Shown: positions 5,190 to 13,591 of the stretch, piece after piece | How the letters are laid out: every line of letters starts with the position of its first letter | Numbering within the stretch: position 1 is the stretch's first letter | NCBI GenBank assembly: GCA_963640465.1 | Contig: CAVHYP010000056.1 | Location: 1-15,280, forward strand | Length of the DNA: 15,280 nucleotides | From: Colivivens sp963640465 | Lineage (GTDB): Bacteria > Bacteroidota > Bacteroidia > Bacteroidales > Bacteroidaceae | Direction: 5' to 3' | Position numbers and translations under genes: made by a program | The notes under the pieces: model-generated | Seen by the model: the letters and a program-made list of their open reading frames with translations, nothing else | Database searches by the model: none | What the model was told of the DNA's origin: nothing

Positions 5190-7808
5190 ATGACAAAAAC
5201 GAATGTAAGTTATATGCGGTTTGATATGAATATGAGAATGATGGCGGCAACAGTGTGCGTGGGCATTATGTGCACATGTCCGTCGGTGTATGCCGGGAAT
5301 AGGAGTACTGCCGGAGATGAGAACACAACGGACAATGGCAAAACAATGTCATTGGCAGGAAAGTGGATCGTGGTGATTGACGGAAACTCAGCGGAGCGGA
5401 CAATAGAACTTCCGGGGACTATTGACTCCAATGGATTGGGATCCGCTCCGACTGACACAACCGAAACCACCCACCTCACACGCATATCCAGTTACAAAGG
5501 AAAAGCCACCTACACCCGAGATATCAACATTCCAAATTCGTGGAAGAAGAAACCGCTTATGCTCCTGCTTGAGCGCACAAAGCCCACATGGGTTTATGTG
5601 GACGGCGTGCTCATCGATTCGTGCAACAACATCAGCACTCCCCATCGCTACCGTCTGCCGGCAGTGAAGGCCGGCATGCACCGGATCACCGTCGTGGTCG
5701 ACAACTCTCGCGGTGTGCCCGGACAAATATATGCCTCCAGCCATGCCTACACTGAAGACACGCAGACCAACTGGAACGGTATTGTGGGACGGATGGAACT
5801 GGGCATCAGTGAAGACAAAAAGTTGAATAAGAATTCTTTCGATGTCCAGGCTAGGAATATCCCGGGCACTTGGGACACTTCCACATTCCGCATCGAAGGT
5901 TCTCACTTCACTCTGAACGGCCACAAGATATTCCTGCGTGGCAAGCACGATGCTGCTGTATGGCCGCTTACCGGTTATGCGCCTACCGACATTGATTCGT
6001 GGCTTGGCTATTTCTACACGCTCTGCGACTATGGCATCAATCATGTGCGTTTTCACTCATGGTGTCCGCCCGAGGCAGCCTTTGCCGCAGCCGACAGCGT
6101 CCACATATTCCTCCAGCCCGAACTTCCGTTCTGGGGTTCGTTCGATGACAAGGACTCCACTCTTATGGCGTTTCTCCACAAGGAGGGAGTGAATATCCTC
6201 TGTGAATACGGTCACCATCCGTCGTTCCGCATGATGGCACTGGGCAACGAACTGTGGGGAAGTGTGGAGAAGATGAAGGAGTTTGTAGGCGACTTCCGCC
6301 AAATTGCACCCGACAAGTACTACACCTTCGGTAGTAACTACTATCTTGGCTATCAGGGTGTCAAACCTGGCATGGACTATTTTACCACCTGTCGCATCGG
6401 TGGAGAAGGGTGGGGAAACTACAATACCCACACGCGCGGTTCGTTCTCCTTTGCCGATGCCTACGACGGTGGAATGATAAACCATTTCTATCCTAATACA
6501 AACCTCAATTTCGATGAGGCTTGCGACAAGGCTGGCATCCCGATAATATCCCACGAGACAGGACAATTCCAAACCTATCCTGACTATGACGAGATGAAGA
6601 AATATACGGGCGTGCTCCGTCCGTACAACTATGAAATGTTCCGCCGCAGGCTTACCAATGCAGGTATGATCTCGCAGGCAAAAGACTTCCACGAGGCGTC
6701 AGGCCTGTGGAGTGTGAAACTCTACAAGGCTGACATCGAGATGGATTTGCGCACTCGCAACATGGCTGGTTTCCAGTTGCTCGACCTCCAGGACTATCCC
6801 GGACAGGGAAGTGCCTTTGTCGGCATTCTCGATGCCTTCATGGACTCCAAACATCTCGTCACCGTGAGGGAATGGCGCCAATGGTGTTCGGAGGTCGTTC
6901 CGCTGTTCGTAGCCGACCGCTTCTGCTACGAGTCGGGCGACACGTTGCGTGCCTCGCTGCAGATTGCCAACTATGGCGAGTCGTCGCTCCAGGGCAAAAC
7001 CCTCTACTGGCAGTTGGCTGGCAAGGAAGGGGCGCTCAGCATTCCCGACGGCGAGGGACTCATCGATGTAGGGACCATCACTTATCCCGTCAACGTGGGC
7101 CATGCCACGAAATACACACTGCTGATTGGCGTAGATGGCACCGACTACCACAACACCTACGACCTGTGGTTCTATCCTCACGCGCGCATAAATAAGAAAA
7201 GTGTAGTCGTGACCCATGAACTTACTTCCGACATTGCCTGCCAGTTGGAGAATGGGGCAAACGTGCTGTGGATGCCTGACTCGTTGCCCCACACAGTGGA
7301 CGGACTTTTCCAGACCGACTACTGGAACTACCGCATGTTCAAGACCATCTGCGAGAACAATAAGAAGACCGTTTCGCCAGGCACTCTCGGCATCCTTACC
7401 CGTCCCGACCATCCGATCTTCAATGCTTTTCCCACGGAGAAGCACACCAACTGGCAGTGGTTTGACGTGATAAAGAATTCCCATCCATTGGTGCTCGACA
7501 ATTTCCCGGTGGATTATCTGCCGACAGTGCAGGTAATCGACAATGTGGAGCGCAACCACAAACTCGGACTAGTCATGGAGTGGCAGGTGGGAAAAGGCAA
7601 ACTGTTGCTCTGCATGAGCAATCTGGAGAAAGTGGCTTCTGCCGGACATCCCGAGGGTTGTGCCTTCTATGAGTCTGTGCTCAATTACATGCGTTCGTCA
7701 GACTTCAAGCCAACGTCATCCATCACTGTCGACCGTCTGCAGCAACTTCTCTCGTCGGAACCACGCCAGGCACACCTCAAGGAGCTCAACAATATCTCGC
7801 AGTATTAG
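5190..7808 (+). CDS. Secreted glycoside hydrolase family 2 enzyme
   Basis: This 872-residue exo-acting glycosidase of GH2 type is exported: MRMMAATVCVGIMCTCPSVYA reads as a signal peptide cleaved near residue 35, with no lipobox. Residues 53-205 are the jelly-roll sugar-binding domain (LAGKWIVVIDG, QTNWNGIVGRMEL). The TIM barrel starts at about 237 (FTLNGHKIFLRGKHD) and has YGINHVRFHSWCPP, the acid/base LGNELWG (Glu354) and the nucleophile SHETGQF (Glu456). The C-terminal part (about 660-840) resembles a glutamine-amidotransferase-like domain. The Ig-like domain expected between jelly roll and barrel is reduced to about 30 residues. The substrate (beta-galactoside, glucuronide or other) cannot be read from motifs; the next enzyme suggests hemicellulose. 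An upstream AGGGA supports the first ATG, but Met9 or Met13 would give a tidier signal peptide. Confidence 0.88.
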   Translation: MTKTNVSYMRFDMNMRMMAATVCVGIMCTCPSVYAGNRSTAGDENTTDNGKTMSLAGKWIVVIDGNSAERTIELPGTIDSNGLGSAPTDTTETTHLTRISSYKGKATYTRDINIPNSWKKKPLMLLLERTKPTWVYVDGVLIDSCNNISTPHRYRLPAVKAGMHRITVVVDNSRGVPGQIYASSHAYTEDTQTNWNGIVGRMELGISEDKKLNKNSFDVQARNIPGTWDTSTFRIEGSHFTLNGHKIFLRGKHDAAVWPLTGYAPTDIDSWLGYFYTLCDYGINHVRFHSWCPPEAAFAAADSVHIFLQPELPFWGSFDDKDSTLMAFLHKEGVNILCEYGHHPSFRMMALGNELWGSVEKMKEFVGDFRQIAPDKYYTFGSNYYLGYQGVKPGMDYFTTCRIGGEGWGNYNTHTRGSFSFADAYDGGMINHFYPNTNLNFDEACDKAGIPIISHETGQFQTYPDYDEMKKYTGVLRPYNYEMFRRRLTNAGMISQAKDFHEASGLWSVKLYKADIEMDLRTRNMAGFQLLDLQDYPGQGSAFVGILDAFMDSKHLVTVREWRQWCSEVVPLFVADRFCYESGDTLRASLQIANYGESSLQGKTLYWQLAGKEGALSIPDGEGLIDVGTITYPVNVGHATKYTLLIGVDGTDYHNTYDLWFYPHARINKKSVVVTHELTSDIACQLENGANVLWMPDSLPHTVDGLFQTDYWNYRMFKTICENNKKTVSPGTLGILTRPDHPIFNAFPTEKHTNWQWFDVIKNSHPLVLDNFPVDYLPTVQVIDNVERNHKLGLVMEWQVGKGKLLLCMSNLEKVASAGHPEGCAFYESVLNYMRSSDFKPTSSITVDRLQQLLSSEPRQAHLKELNNISQY

Positions 7809-7884
7809 TCGCGTGGATTGCTTTACACCATGTGGCATGACTTTTTCTTCGTCTCGAATGTTCTAAAATCAAGATCGTGTTTGC

Positions 7885-8025
7885 TTATTCTTCGTCCCAA
7901 AAAGCAGTCTCGATTTGCTTTGCTTTAAGTGTTGTGTTGCTGCTTTCGAGGATTGCATTTGTGGTGATGAGTTTTGTAGTTTCCATTGCTGGTGCTATGT
8001 AGAATTTCTTTGCTTTCATGTCCAT
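7885..8025 (-). CDS. Small peptide of a short Prevotella-type kind (46 residues)
   Basis: A minus-strand ORF reads MDMKAKKFYIAPAMETTKL, continues ITTNAILESSNTTLKAKQIE, and ends TAFWDEE before TAA. It has its own promoter (TAACTTTG, 8053-8060) ending 27 bases upstream of the start, which makes it much more credible than a chance ORF. Either of two in-frame ATGs (8023-8025 or 8017-8019) could start it. The pattern of a basic start, a K-x-Y-I-x-P phrase, a low-complexity middle and an acidic end with Trp is, as I recall it, shared by short unannotated proteins in Prevotella genomes. There is no signal peptide or membrane segment. It sits antisense between the GH2 and esterase genes. Function unknown. 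Confidence 0.7.
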   Translation of the reverse strand: MDMKAKKFYIAPAMETTKLITTNAILESSNTTLKAKQIETAFWDEE

Positions 8026-8052
8026 TCAATTTAATGTATTTCTATTTGGGTG

Positions 8053-8060
8053 CAAAGTTA
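8053..8060 (-). promoter_or_regulatory. Promoter -7 element for the small peptide gene
   Basis: The minus strand reads TAACTTTGCACCC, an exact TAnnTTTG match, giving a leader of roughly 20 bases before the ATG. The rest of the gap between the GH2 and esterase genes (8061-8310) shows no gene that I can support. Confidence 0.65.
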
Positions 8061-8310
8061 CGAATATAAGTTGAGATGCAGGCTCATTCATGCTGTTTTT
8101 CCTCTCCGAGTGGAGCGTTTCATTTCCGTGACTAGACCATTTCCTTTCTCTGACTGGAAAAATAATTTTCTCTGGTTGGGGGCAAAAACGGAGGTTTGAG
8201 ACTGTTGGTTTTGTATCACACTTTGTTCTGAATGAAACATCTGGCGGTGGGATTGTTTTTACTGCCATAATTTGTTCCGTCGGTTGGTTTACTGTCAGAG
8301 ATAAGTAGCG

Positions 8311-8318
8311 TATATTTG
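8311..8318 (+). promoter_or_regulatory. Promoter -7 element for the esterase gene
   Basis: TATATTTG followed by CAGCAATG matches TAnnTTTG. It lies 36 bases before the start codon. A TTG at 8284-8286 is 24 bp upstream, a little far for a -33. The esterase therefore appears to be transcribed separately from the GH2 gene. Confidence 0.65.
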
Positions 8319-8354
8319 CAGCAATGAAATTAATAACTGAAAACGATTAAAACG

Positions 8355-10310
8355 ATGAAACAATTTTTCATGACAATTTTGCTGGGCATCGTGGCTTTGG
8401 TGGCAAGTGCTCAGAAACCCGATCCGGATTTCTACATCTTCTTGTGTTTCGGACAGTCGAATATGGAGGGTAATGCACGCCCTGAGGCTCAGGACTTGGT
8501 GAGTCCAGGTCCGCGATTCTTGTTGATGCCTGCGGTGGACTTCCCCGACAAGGGACGCAAGATGGGCGAGTGGTGTGAAGCCTCTGCTCCGCTCTGCCGT
8601 CCCAACACTGGTCTGACTCCTGCCGACTGGTTTGGCAGAACGCTCGTGAGTTCGTTGCCCGACAATATTAAAATAGGTGTCATTCATGTGGCAGTAGGCG
8701 GCATCGACATCAAGGGTTTCCTGCCCGACAGCATCAAGAACTATGTGAAGACTGCTCCGCAGTGGATGAAAGGCATGCTTGAGGCTTACGACAACAATCC
8801 GTACCAACGTCTCGTGACTTTGGCAAAGAAGGCGCAGAAGGACGGAGTGATAAAGGGTATTCTGATGCATCAGGGCGAGACCAACACTGGCGACCCGAAG
8901 TGGGCAGGCATGGTGAAGCAGGTGTACGACAACTTGTGTGGCGATCTGAAACTGAAACCGGAGGATGTGCCTCTCTTTGCCGGCAACATTGTGCAGGCTA
9001 ATGGTGAGGGCGTGTGCATCGGCTGCAAGAAACAGATTGACGAACTTCCCAAGACTCTCCACACCGCACAGGTGATTTCGTCTGACGGTTGCACCAATGG
9101 TCCCGACAAACTCCACTTCGATGCAGCAGGCTACCGCGAGTTGGGTTGCCGCTATGGCGAGGCAGTTGCACGTTTCCTTGGTTTCACGCCCAAGCGCCCG
9201 AAGATTGAAATGAATATCAAGAAGATGGAAGTGCCGGCTGACGCGTTCATCGCAGAAACCACCGTTCCCGGCAATCAGTTCCCGAAGATCGACAAGCAGC
9301 GCCGTGGCTATTTCTATGTGAAAGCACCTGATGCCCCAAGTGTGGTGCTCGACATCTGCGGCAAGAAATACAACATGCAGAGCGATGGCGAGGGCGGATG
9401 GACCGCTGTCACCAATCCGCTCGTGGCAGGTTTCCACTACTATTTCATGAATATCGGCGGAGTGAACTTCATCGACCCGGCTACGGAGACCTTCTTCGGT
9501 TGCAACCGTGAGTCGGGTGGCATCGAAGTGCCCGAAGGTCCGGAAGGCGATTACTACCGTCCGCAGCAGGGCGTGCCCGCAGGCCAGGTGCGCAGCATTT
9601 ACTACTACAGCAACGAGCAGAAGACCTGGCGTCATGCCATGGTCTACACGCCGGCTGAATATGAATTGAAGGCAAACCAAAAGAAACACTATCCGGTGCT
9701 GTATCTGCAGCACGGCATGGGCGAGGACGAAACTGGATGGAGCAAGCAAGGACACATGCAGCACATCATGGACAACGCTATACATAAAGGAGTGGCTGTG
9801 CCGATGATTGTGGTGATGGAGAGCGGCGACATCAAATCTTCGTTCGGTGGCGGTGACCGTAGTGCCTATGGCAGTTCGTTCTATCCAGTTCTGCTCAACG
9901 ACCTGATTCCATACATCGACGCCAACTTCCGCACAAAGACCGACCGCGACCACCGTGCTATGGCTGGACTCTCGTGGGGCGGACACCAGTCGTTCGACGT
10001 GGTGATGAACAACCTCGACAAGTTCTCCTACCTCGGCACATTCAGCGGAGCCATCTTCGGTCTCGACCTCAAGACTGCCTACAACGGCATCTTCACCCGG
10101 GCTGACGAACTCAACAAGAAACTCCACTACCTCTTCATGATGAGTGGCACCGAGGGTATGGACAAGATGTTCAACACACGCAAGCAGGTGGAAGACCTCA
10201 ATGCCCTGGGTGTGAATGCCCACTTCTACGAGAGCACAGGCACCGACCACGAATGGCTTACCTGGCGCCGCGGACTGAATGAGTTCATCCCACACTTGTT
10301 CAAAGAGTAG
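8355..10310 (+). CDS. Two-domain carbohydrate esterase (CE6-like SGNH esterase, CBM48-like linker, CE1-like esterase)
   Basis: This 651-residue secreted enzyme starts with a signal peptide (1-19, cut at ASA|QKP). Residues 25-278 form an SGNH acetyl esterase of CE6 type: the nucleophile block CFGQSNMEG (Ser35), MHQGETN (171-177), and DKLHFDAAGY with the catalytic His254. Residues about 315-395 look like a CBM48/E-set beta-sandwich (GYFYVKAPDAPSVVLDICG). Residues 400-651 are an alpha/beta-hydrolase of CE1 type: YLQHGMGEDETGW, the nucleophile elbow AGLSWGGHQS (Ser540), and TDHEWLTWR with His632. Such enzymes remove acetyl and feruloyl groups from xylan; double CE6/CE1 esterases are known in xylan-degrading Prevotella. 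The usual acid motif GTED reads GTEG (598-601), so Glu600 or Asp603 may serve. It lies 546 bp after the GH2 gene, with its own promoter. Confidence 0.88.
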   Translation: MKQFFMTILLGIVALVASAQKPDPDFYIFLCFGQSNMEGNARPEAQDLVSPGPRFLLMPAVDFPDKGRKMGEWCEASAPLCRPNTGLTPADWFGRTLVSSLPDNIKIGVIHVAVGGIDIKGFLPDSIKNYVKTAPQWMKGMLEAYDNNPYQRLVTLAKKAQKDGVIKGILMHQGETNTGDPKWAGMVKQVYDNLCGDLKLKPEDVPLFAGNIVQANGEGVCIGCKKQIDELPKTLHTAQVISSDGCTNGPDKLHFDAAGYRELGCRYGEAVARFLGFTPKRPKIEMNIKKMEVPADAFIAETTVPGNQFPKIDKQRRGYFYVKAPDAPSVVLDICGKKYNMQSDGEGGWTAVTNPLVAGFHYYFMNIGGVNFIDPATETFFGCNRESGGIEVPEGPEGDYYRPQQGVPAGQVRSIYYYSNEQKTWRHAMVYTPAEYELKANQKKHYPVLYLQHGMGEDETGWSKQGHMQHIMDNAIHKGVAVPMIVVMESGDIKSSFGGGDRSAYGSSFYPVLLNDLIPYIDANFRTKTDRDHRAMAGLSWGGHQSFDVVMNNLDKFSYLGTFSGAIFGLDLKTAYNGIFTRADELNKKLHYLFMMSGTEGMDKMFNTRKQVEDLNALGVNAHFYESTGTDHEWLTWRRGLNEFIPHLFKE

Positions 10311-10330
10311 ACTCATAATCTGAGAAGAAG

Positions 10331-10421
10331 AACATGAAGATGTAGAACCTCTCACAACTGGGATGGAATAACATAAACATGTGGGGCCTCCCACAACCCG
10401 AGTCGGAGAACATAAACTTGG
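10331..10421. repeat. Degenerate 39-bp tandem repeat between the esterase and tex genes
   Basis: Two copies of exactly 39 bp (10331-10369 and 10370-10408) match at 26 of 39 positions, and a third partial copy begins at 10409. Shared landmarks are AACATRAA, ATGT, CCTC and CACAAC. The second copy contains a hairpin TGTGGG-GCCT-CCCACA (10380-10395); the first copy has only a weak version. It lies just after the esterase stop and before the tex promoter. It may act in transcript ending, but no T-run follows. Confidence 0.5.
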
Positions 10422-10463
10422 ACTTTTTGAAACAAGACTATAAACAGTCTGAAATAATATTTG

Positions 10464-10471
10464 TAACTTTG
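10464..10471 (+). promoter_or_regulatory. Promoter -7 element for tex
   Basis: TAACTTTG followed by CCTAC is an exact TAnnTTTG match, about 95 bases before the tex start. No good -33 is visible. A small dyad AGACT-ATAAAC-AGTCT (10435-10450) lies just upstream, centred about 25 bp before the -7. Confidence 0.6.
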
Positions 10472-10565
10472 CCTACAGAAATAGGCGTAATGCCAGCGCA
10501 GACCAGTCCCTCGCAGATTGTCTGCGCTGTGTTGCGTAAGAACCACAGAAAAGTACTGAAACAAA

Positions 10566-12695
10566 ATGAACCAATTCACGAAATTAATCGCAGTCCAACT
10601 CTCACTGGGAGAGCAGGCGGTAGACAATACACTGGCACTGATTGAGGACGGATGCACCATCCCTTTCATTGCCCGCTACAGAAAAGAGAAGACAGGACAC
10701 CTCGACGAGGTTAACATCGCTGCCATTGCCCGTGCCAACGAGAAGTTGAAGGAGGTGGCAAAGCGCAAGGAAACCATTCTGAACACCATCAGTGAACAGG
10801 GCAAACTGACTGATGAACTCAGGTCCCGCATCAACCAATGCTGGGACGCAACCGAACTGGAGGACATCTATCTGCCCTACAAACCGAAGCGCAGAACCCG
10901 TGCACAAGTGGCAAGGGAACTGGGACTCGAGCCTTTGGCACAAGTCATCATGCTGCAGCGCGAGGGCAACATTATGCAGGTGGCAAAGAAGTTCGTTGGC
11001 GACAAGGTGGCTGACGTCAGTGCTGCCATCGACGGAGCCAAGGACATTATTGCCGAGAATATCAGCGAGAACGAGTTCAGCCGCAATTCCGTACGTCAGC
11101 GTTTCCGCCATGGGGCAGTCATCACCTCAAAGGTGGTGGCCAAGATGAAGGACGACGACGAAGCACAGCGTTTCTCCGATTACTTCGATTTCTCCGAACC
11201 GCTCAAGAAATGCTCTTCCCACCGTTTGCTTGCCATGCGCAGGGGAGAGGCATTGGGCTTCCTCCGTGTCAGTATCTCGCCCGACGACGATGAATGCGCC
11301 GACCGTCTGAAGCAACGCTTCGTGCGCGGCAGAGGCGACTGCCAGTCACTGGTGGCAGAGGCAGTCGACGATGCATACAAGCGACTCATAAAACCGAGCA
11401 TCGAGACCGAGTTCGCATCATTGAGCAAGCAACAGGCTGACGACGAGGCAATATCTGTGTTTGCCGAGAACCTGCGCCAACTCTTGCTGTCGGCTCCGTT
11501 GGGACAGAAACGTGTGATGGCTGTCGACCCGGGATTTGCCAATGGCTGCAAGACCGCATGCCTCGACGAACAGGGCAACCTGCTGCACCACGAGATAGTC
11601 TATCCGCATCCTCCACGCAACCGTCGTGCAGAGGCTACTGTGGCGCTCAAGCGTATGGTGAAGCAGTTCCACGTTGAGGCAATGGCAGTGGGCAATGGTA
11701 CGGCAAGCCGTGAGACGAGCGACTGGTTACATTCCATAGAGTTCGACCATCTGGTTGACATCTACGTTGTGAGCGAGGACGGTGCTTCCATCTATTCGGC
11801 TTCGAAGACAGCCCGCGACGAGTTCCCCGATGAGGATGTCACTGTGCGCGGAGCCGTCTCCATCGGCAGACGCCTGATGGACCCGTTGGCAGAACTCGTA
11901 AAGATTGACCCGAAGAGCATTGGGGTGGGGCAGTACCAGCATGATGTCGACCAGACAAAACTGAAGAAAGGACTCGACTCCGTGGTGATGAGTTGTGTGA
12001 ACTCAGTGGGAGTCAACCTCAATACCGCTTCCCAGCATCTCCTGACTTACGTAAGCGGACTGGGTCCCGTTTTGGCAAAGAACATCGTCGACTACAGGCG
12101 TGACAACGGAGCCTTCACCTCGCGTGCCCAACTGAAGAAAGTGCCGCGTCTCGGACCTGCAGCCTACGAACAGTGTGCCGGCTTCCTCCGCATTCCCGGT
12201 GCCAGGAACCCTCTGGACAACAGTGCAGTGCATCCCGAACGCTACGCCCTTGTCGAGACCATGGCAAAGGACCAGGGAGTCACCGTGAAACAACTTGTCG
12301 ACAACAAGGAACTGCAGAAGAAAATCGATATAAAGAAATATGTTTCGGCAGAAGTCGGCATCCCGACTCTTTCCGATATCATGGCAGAACTATTCAAACC
12401 CGGGCTCGACCCACGCGGCAAAGTAGGGAAGTTTGAGTTTGATGCATCGATAAAGACCATGGAAGACTTGCGTGTCGGCATGGTAGTCCCTGGCATCGTG
12501 ACCAACATCACTAATTTCGGTGCATTTGTCGATATAGGTGTCCATCAGGACGGCTTGGTCCACGTTTCTCAGTTGACAGACCGCTTTGTGAGCGATCCCA
12601 ACGATGTCGTGAAACTCCATCAGCACGTACGTGTCCGTGTAGCCGATGTCGACCTCAAGCGCAAGCGCATCTCCCTCTCGATGATCGGGATTTAG
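10566..12695 (+). CDS. tex: Tex-family S1 RNA-binding transcription accessory protein
   Basis: This 709-residue protein matches Tex/YhgF over its full length. Tex is a cytoplasmic nucleic-acid-binding protein related to eukaryotic Spt6 and is linked to transcription and RNA handling. Seen in order: the N-terminal helical domain (IPFIARYRKEKTGHLDE at 32-48, then ELEDIYLPYKPKRRTRA); a YqgF/RNase H-like domain from about 317 (RVMAVDPGFANGCKTA), where the catalytic set is usually degenerate; the signature SIYSASKTARDEFPDED (408-424); helix-hairpin-helix motifs (about 490-545, NTASQHLLTYVSGLGPVLA); and a C-terminal S1 domain (about 635-707, NITNFGAFVDIGVHQDGLVH). It has its own promoter and no partner genes. 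The start follows from the family N-terminus. Nothing looks broken. Confidence 0.97.
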   Translation: MNQFTKLIAVQLSLGEQAVDNTLALIEDGCTIPFIARYRKEKTGHLDEVNIAAIARANEKLKEVAKRKETILNTISEQGKLTDELRSRINQCWDATELEDIYLPYKPKRRTRAQVARELGLEPLAQVIMLQREGNIMQVAKKFVGDKVADVSAAIDGAKDIIAENISENEFSRNSVRQRFRHGAVITSKVVAKMKDDDEAQRFSDYFDFSEPLKKCSSHRLLAMRRGEALGFLRVSISPDDDECADRLKQRFVRGRGDCQSLVAEAVDDAYKRLIKPSIETEFASLSKQQADDEAISVFAENLRQLLLSAPLGQKRVMAVDPGFANGCKTACLDEQGNLLHHEIVYPHPPRNRRAEATVALKRMVKQFHVEAMAVGNGTASRETSDWLHSIEFDHLVDIYVVSEDGASIYSASKTARDEFPDEDVTVRGAVSIGRRLMDPLAELVKIDPKSIGVGQYQHDVDQTKLKKGLDSVVMSCVNSVGVNLNTASQHLLTYVSGLGPVLAKNIVDYRRDNGAFTSRAQLKKVPRLGPAAYEQCAGFLRIPGARNPLDNSAVHPERYALVETMAKDQGVTVKQLVDNKELQKKIDIKKYVSAEVGIPTLSDIMAELFKPGLDPRGKVGKFEFDASIKTMEDLRVGMVVPGIVTNITNFGAFVDIGVHQDGLVHVSQLTDRFVSDPNDVVKLHQHVRVRVADVDLKRKRISLSMIGI

Positions 12696-12821
12696 GATTC
12701 GTACTATCATCACAAGTCAAAGATTTGCATTGCTAAGGAACTGTGTTTTCTGCTTTTCTATAGAGTCCCTTTCTTTACCTGAAGTGGAGCGGATCACTTG
12801 TGTGACATTTTATGTTGTCGG

Positions 12822-13466
12822 TCATTTCATCAGATATAGGGGACTGCGGTCGGTTCCGGTTTTCACCATTATGCCTTGATTGCAAAAGTAGTTCAGGAAT
12901 AAGCGTGTGGTATATTTGGTCAAACCGGCATAGACGGAAAAGCTGCTGACTGTCACCCCATCTTCTGTCTTGAGAAATTCCTTTATTTTTTCAAGCACTG
13001 TTTCGGGTGTACTGTTGGGCATACTTCCTTTCGGATAGTGTTGTCGGATGAAATGCATGTCTTCGCCTATATCACGCAGAAGACTTGCCTCCGGACGAAA
13101 ATTGATGCCGGAAATACATATGTCATCACCTGTTATCTCGCTCGTTTTGCCGGTATTGGATTCTTTCAGACCTGCAGACAGAGAGAAATAGCCAATCTCG
13201 GGAATATAGACACGCCGCCCTTCGCGCATTTCGATTACGAAGAAGTCACGCAATGCTGACAATACATCTTCCGCTGTGCCCCTTGAGAATGTACTTCTGT
13301 TCTGCATGGCTTCTATTGCCTGCTTTTCATCCTTCGCCTTGTATTGCAAGAGATGTGCATATTTGCGCTTCTTTCCCTTTCCGTCAACATTCTTCAGGAT
13401 GCGGATTTCAAACTTGCGCTCACAGAGATGAGGATTTTTTTTTGATTTGGACTTTCCTTTTGCCAT
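12822..13466 (-). CDS. HU-HIG domain DNA-binding protein with a C-terminal winged helix
   Basis: This 214-residue protein has a Lys-rich start (MAKGKSKSKKN), then an HU/IHF-like domain of the Bacteroidetes HU-HIG type at about 15-135. Landmarks are NRSTFSRGTAEDVLSALRDF, the strand motif GRRVYIPEIGYFSLSAG, and GINFRPEASLLRDI. A separate C-terminal unit (about 145-214, with VSSFSVYAGLTKYTTRLFLN) looks like a winged helix. Such proteins are abundant nucleoid-associated or regulatory factors in Bacteroidales; DNA targets are unknown. The gene has a promoter at 13509-13516 and converges with tex across a 126-bp gap (12696-12821) in which I see no clear terminator. The four-copy palindrome array upstream (13592-13680) is a candidate site for this protein or another regulator. 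Confidence 0.85.
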   Translation of the reverse strand: MAKGKSKSKKNPHLCERKFEIRILKNVDGKGKKRKYAHLLQYKAKDEKQAIEAMQNRSTFSRGTAEDVLSALRDFFVIEMREGRRVYIPEIGYFSLSAGLKESNTGKTSEITGDDICISGINFRPEASLLRDIGEDMHFIRQHYPKGSMPNSTPETVLEKIKEFLKTEDGVTVSSFSVYAGLTKYTTRLFLNYFCNQGIMVKTGTDRSPLYLMK

Positions 13467-13508
13467 ATAATTCCCGTATCAAGGTGAATAATATATCTGT
13501 TTCAAGTG

Positions 13509-13516
13509 CAAAGATA
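13509..13516 (-). promoter_or_regulatory. Promoter -7 element for the HU-HIG gene
   Basis: The minus strand reads TATCTTTGCACTTG, an exact TAnnTTTG match, about 43 bases before the start codon. No clear -33 TTG is seen. The 22-bp array begins 76 bp further upstream. Confidence 0.65.
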
Positions 13517-13591
13517 CATCATAGTGACTGAATATTCATCTGATGTGCGGAATATTTAAGTTTCTTTATATCGAAAGAATGGTAGTGTCGG

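Noticed and set aside
6699..7559. A 286-codon minus-strand frame opposite the GH2 gene (and similar ones at 5388-6056 and 6057-6692)
   Set aside because: These are antisense shadows in register with the GH2 codons; no promoter, start context or domain supports them.
8295..10394. A 699-codon open frame on the minus strand opposite the esterase gene
   Set aside because: It is in exact codon register with the esterase, so its stops could only arise from sense TTA, CTA or TCA codons, which are rare in this gene. The protein has no recognisable domain, while the sense strand encodes clear catalytic motifs.
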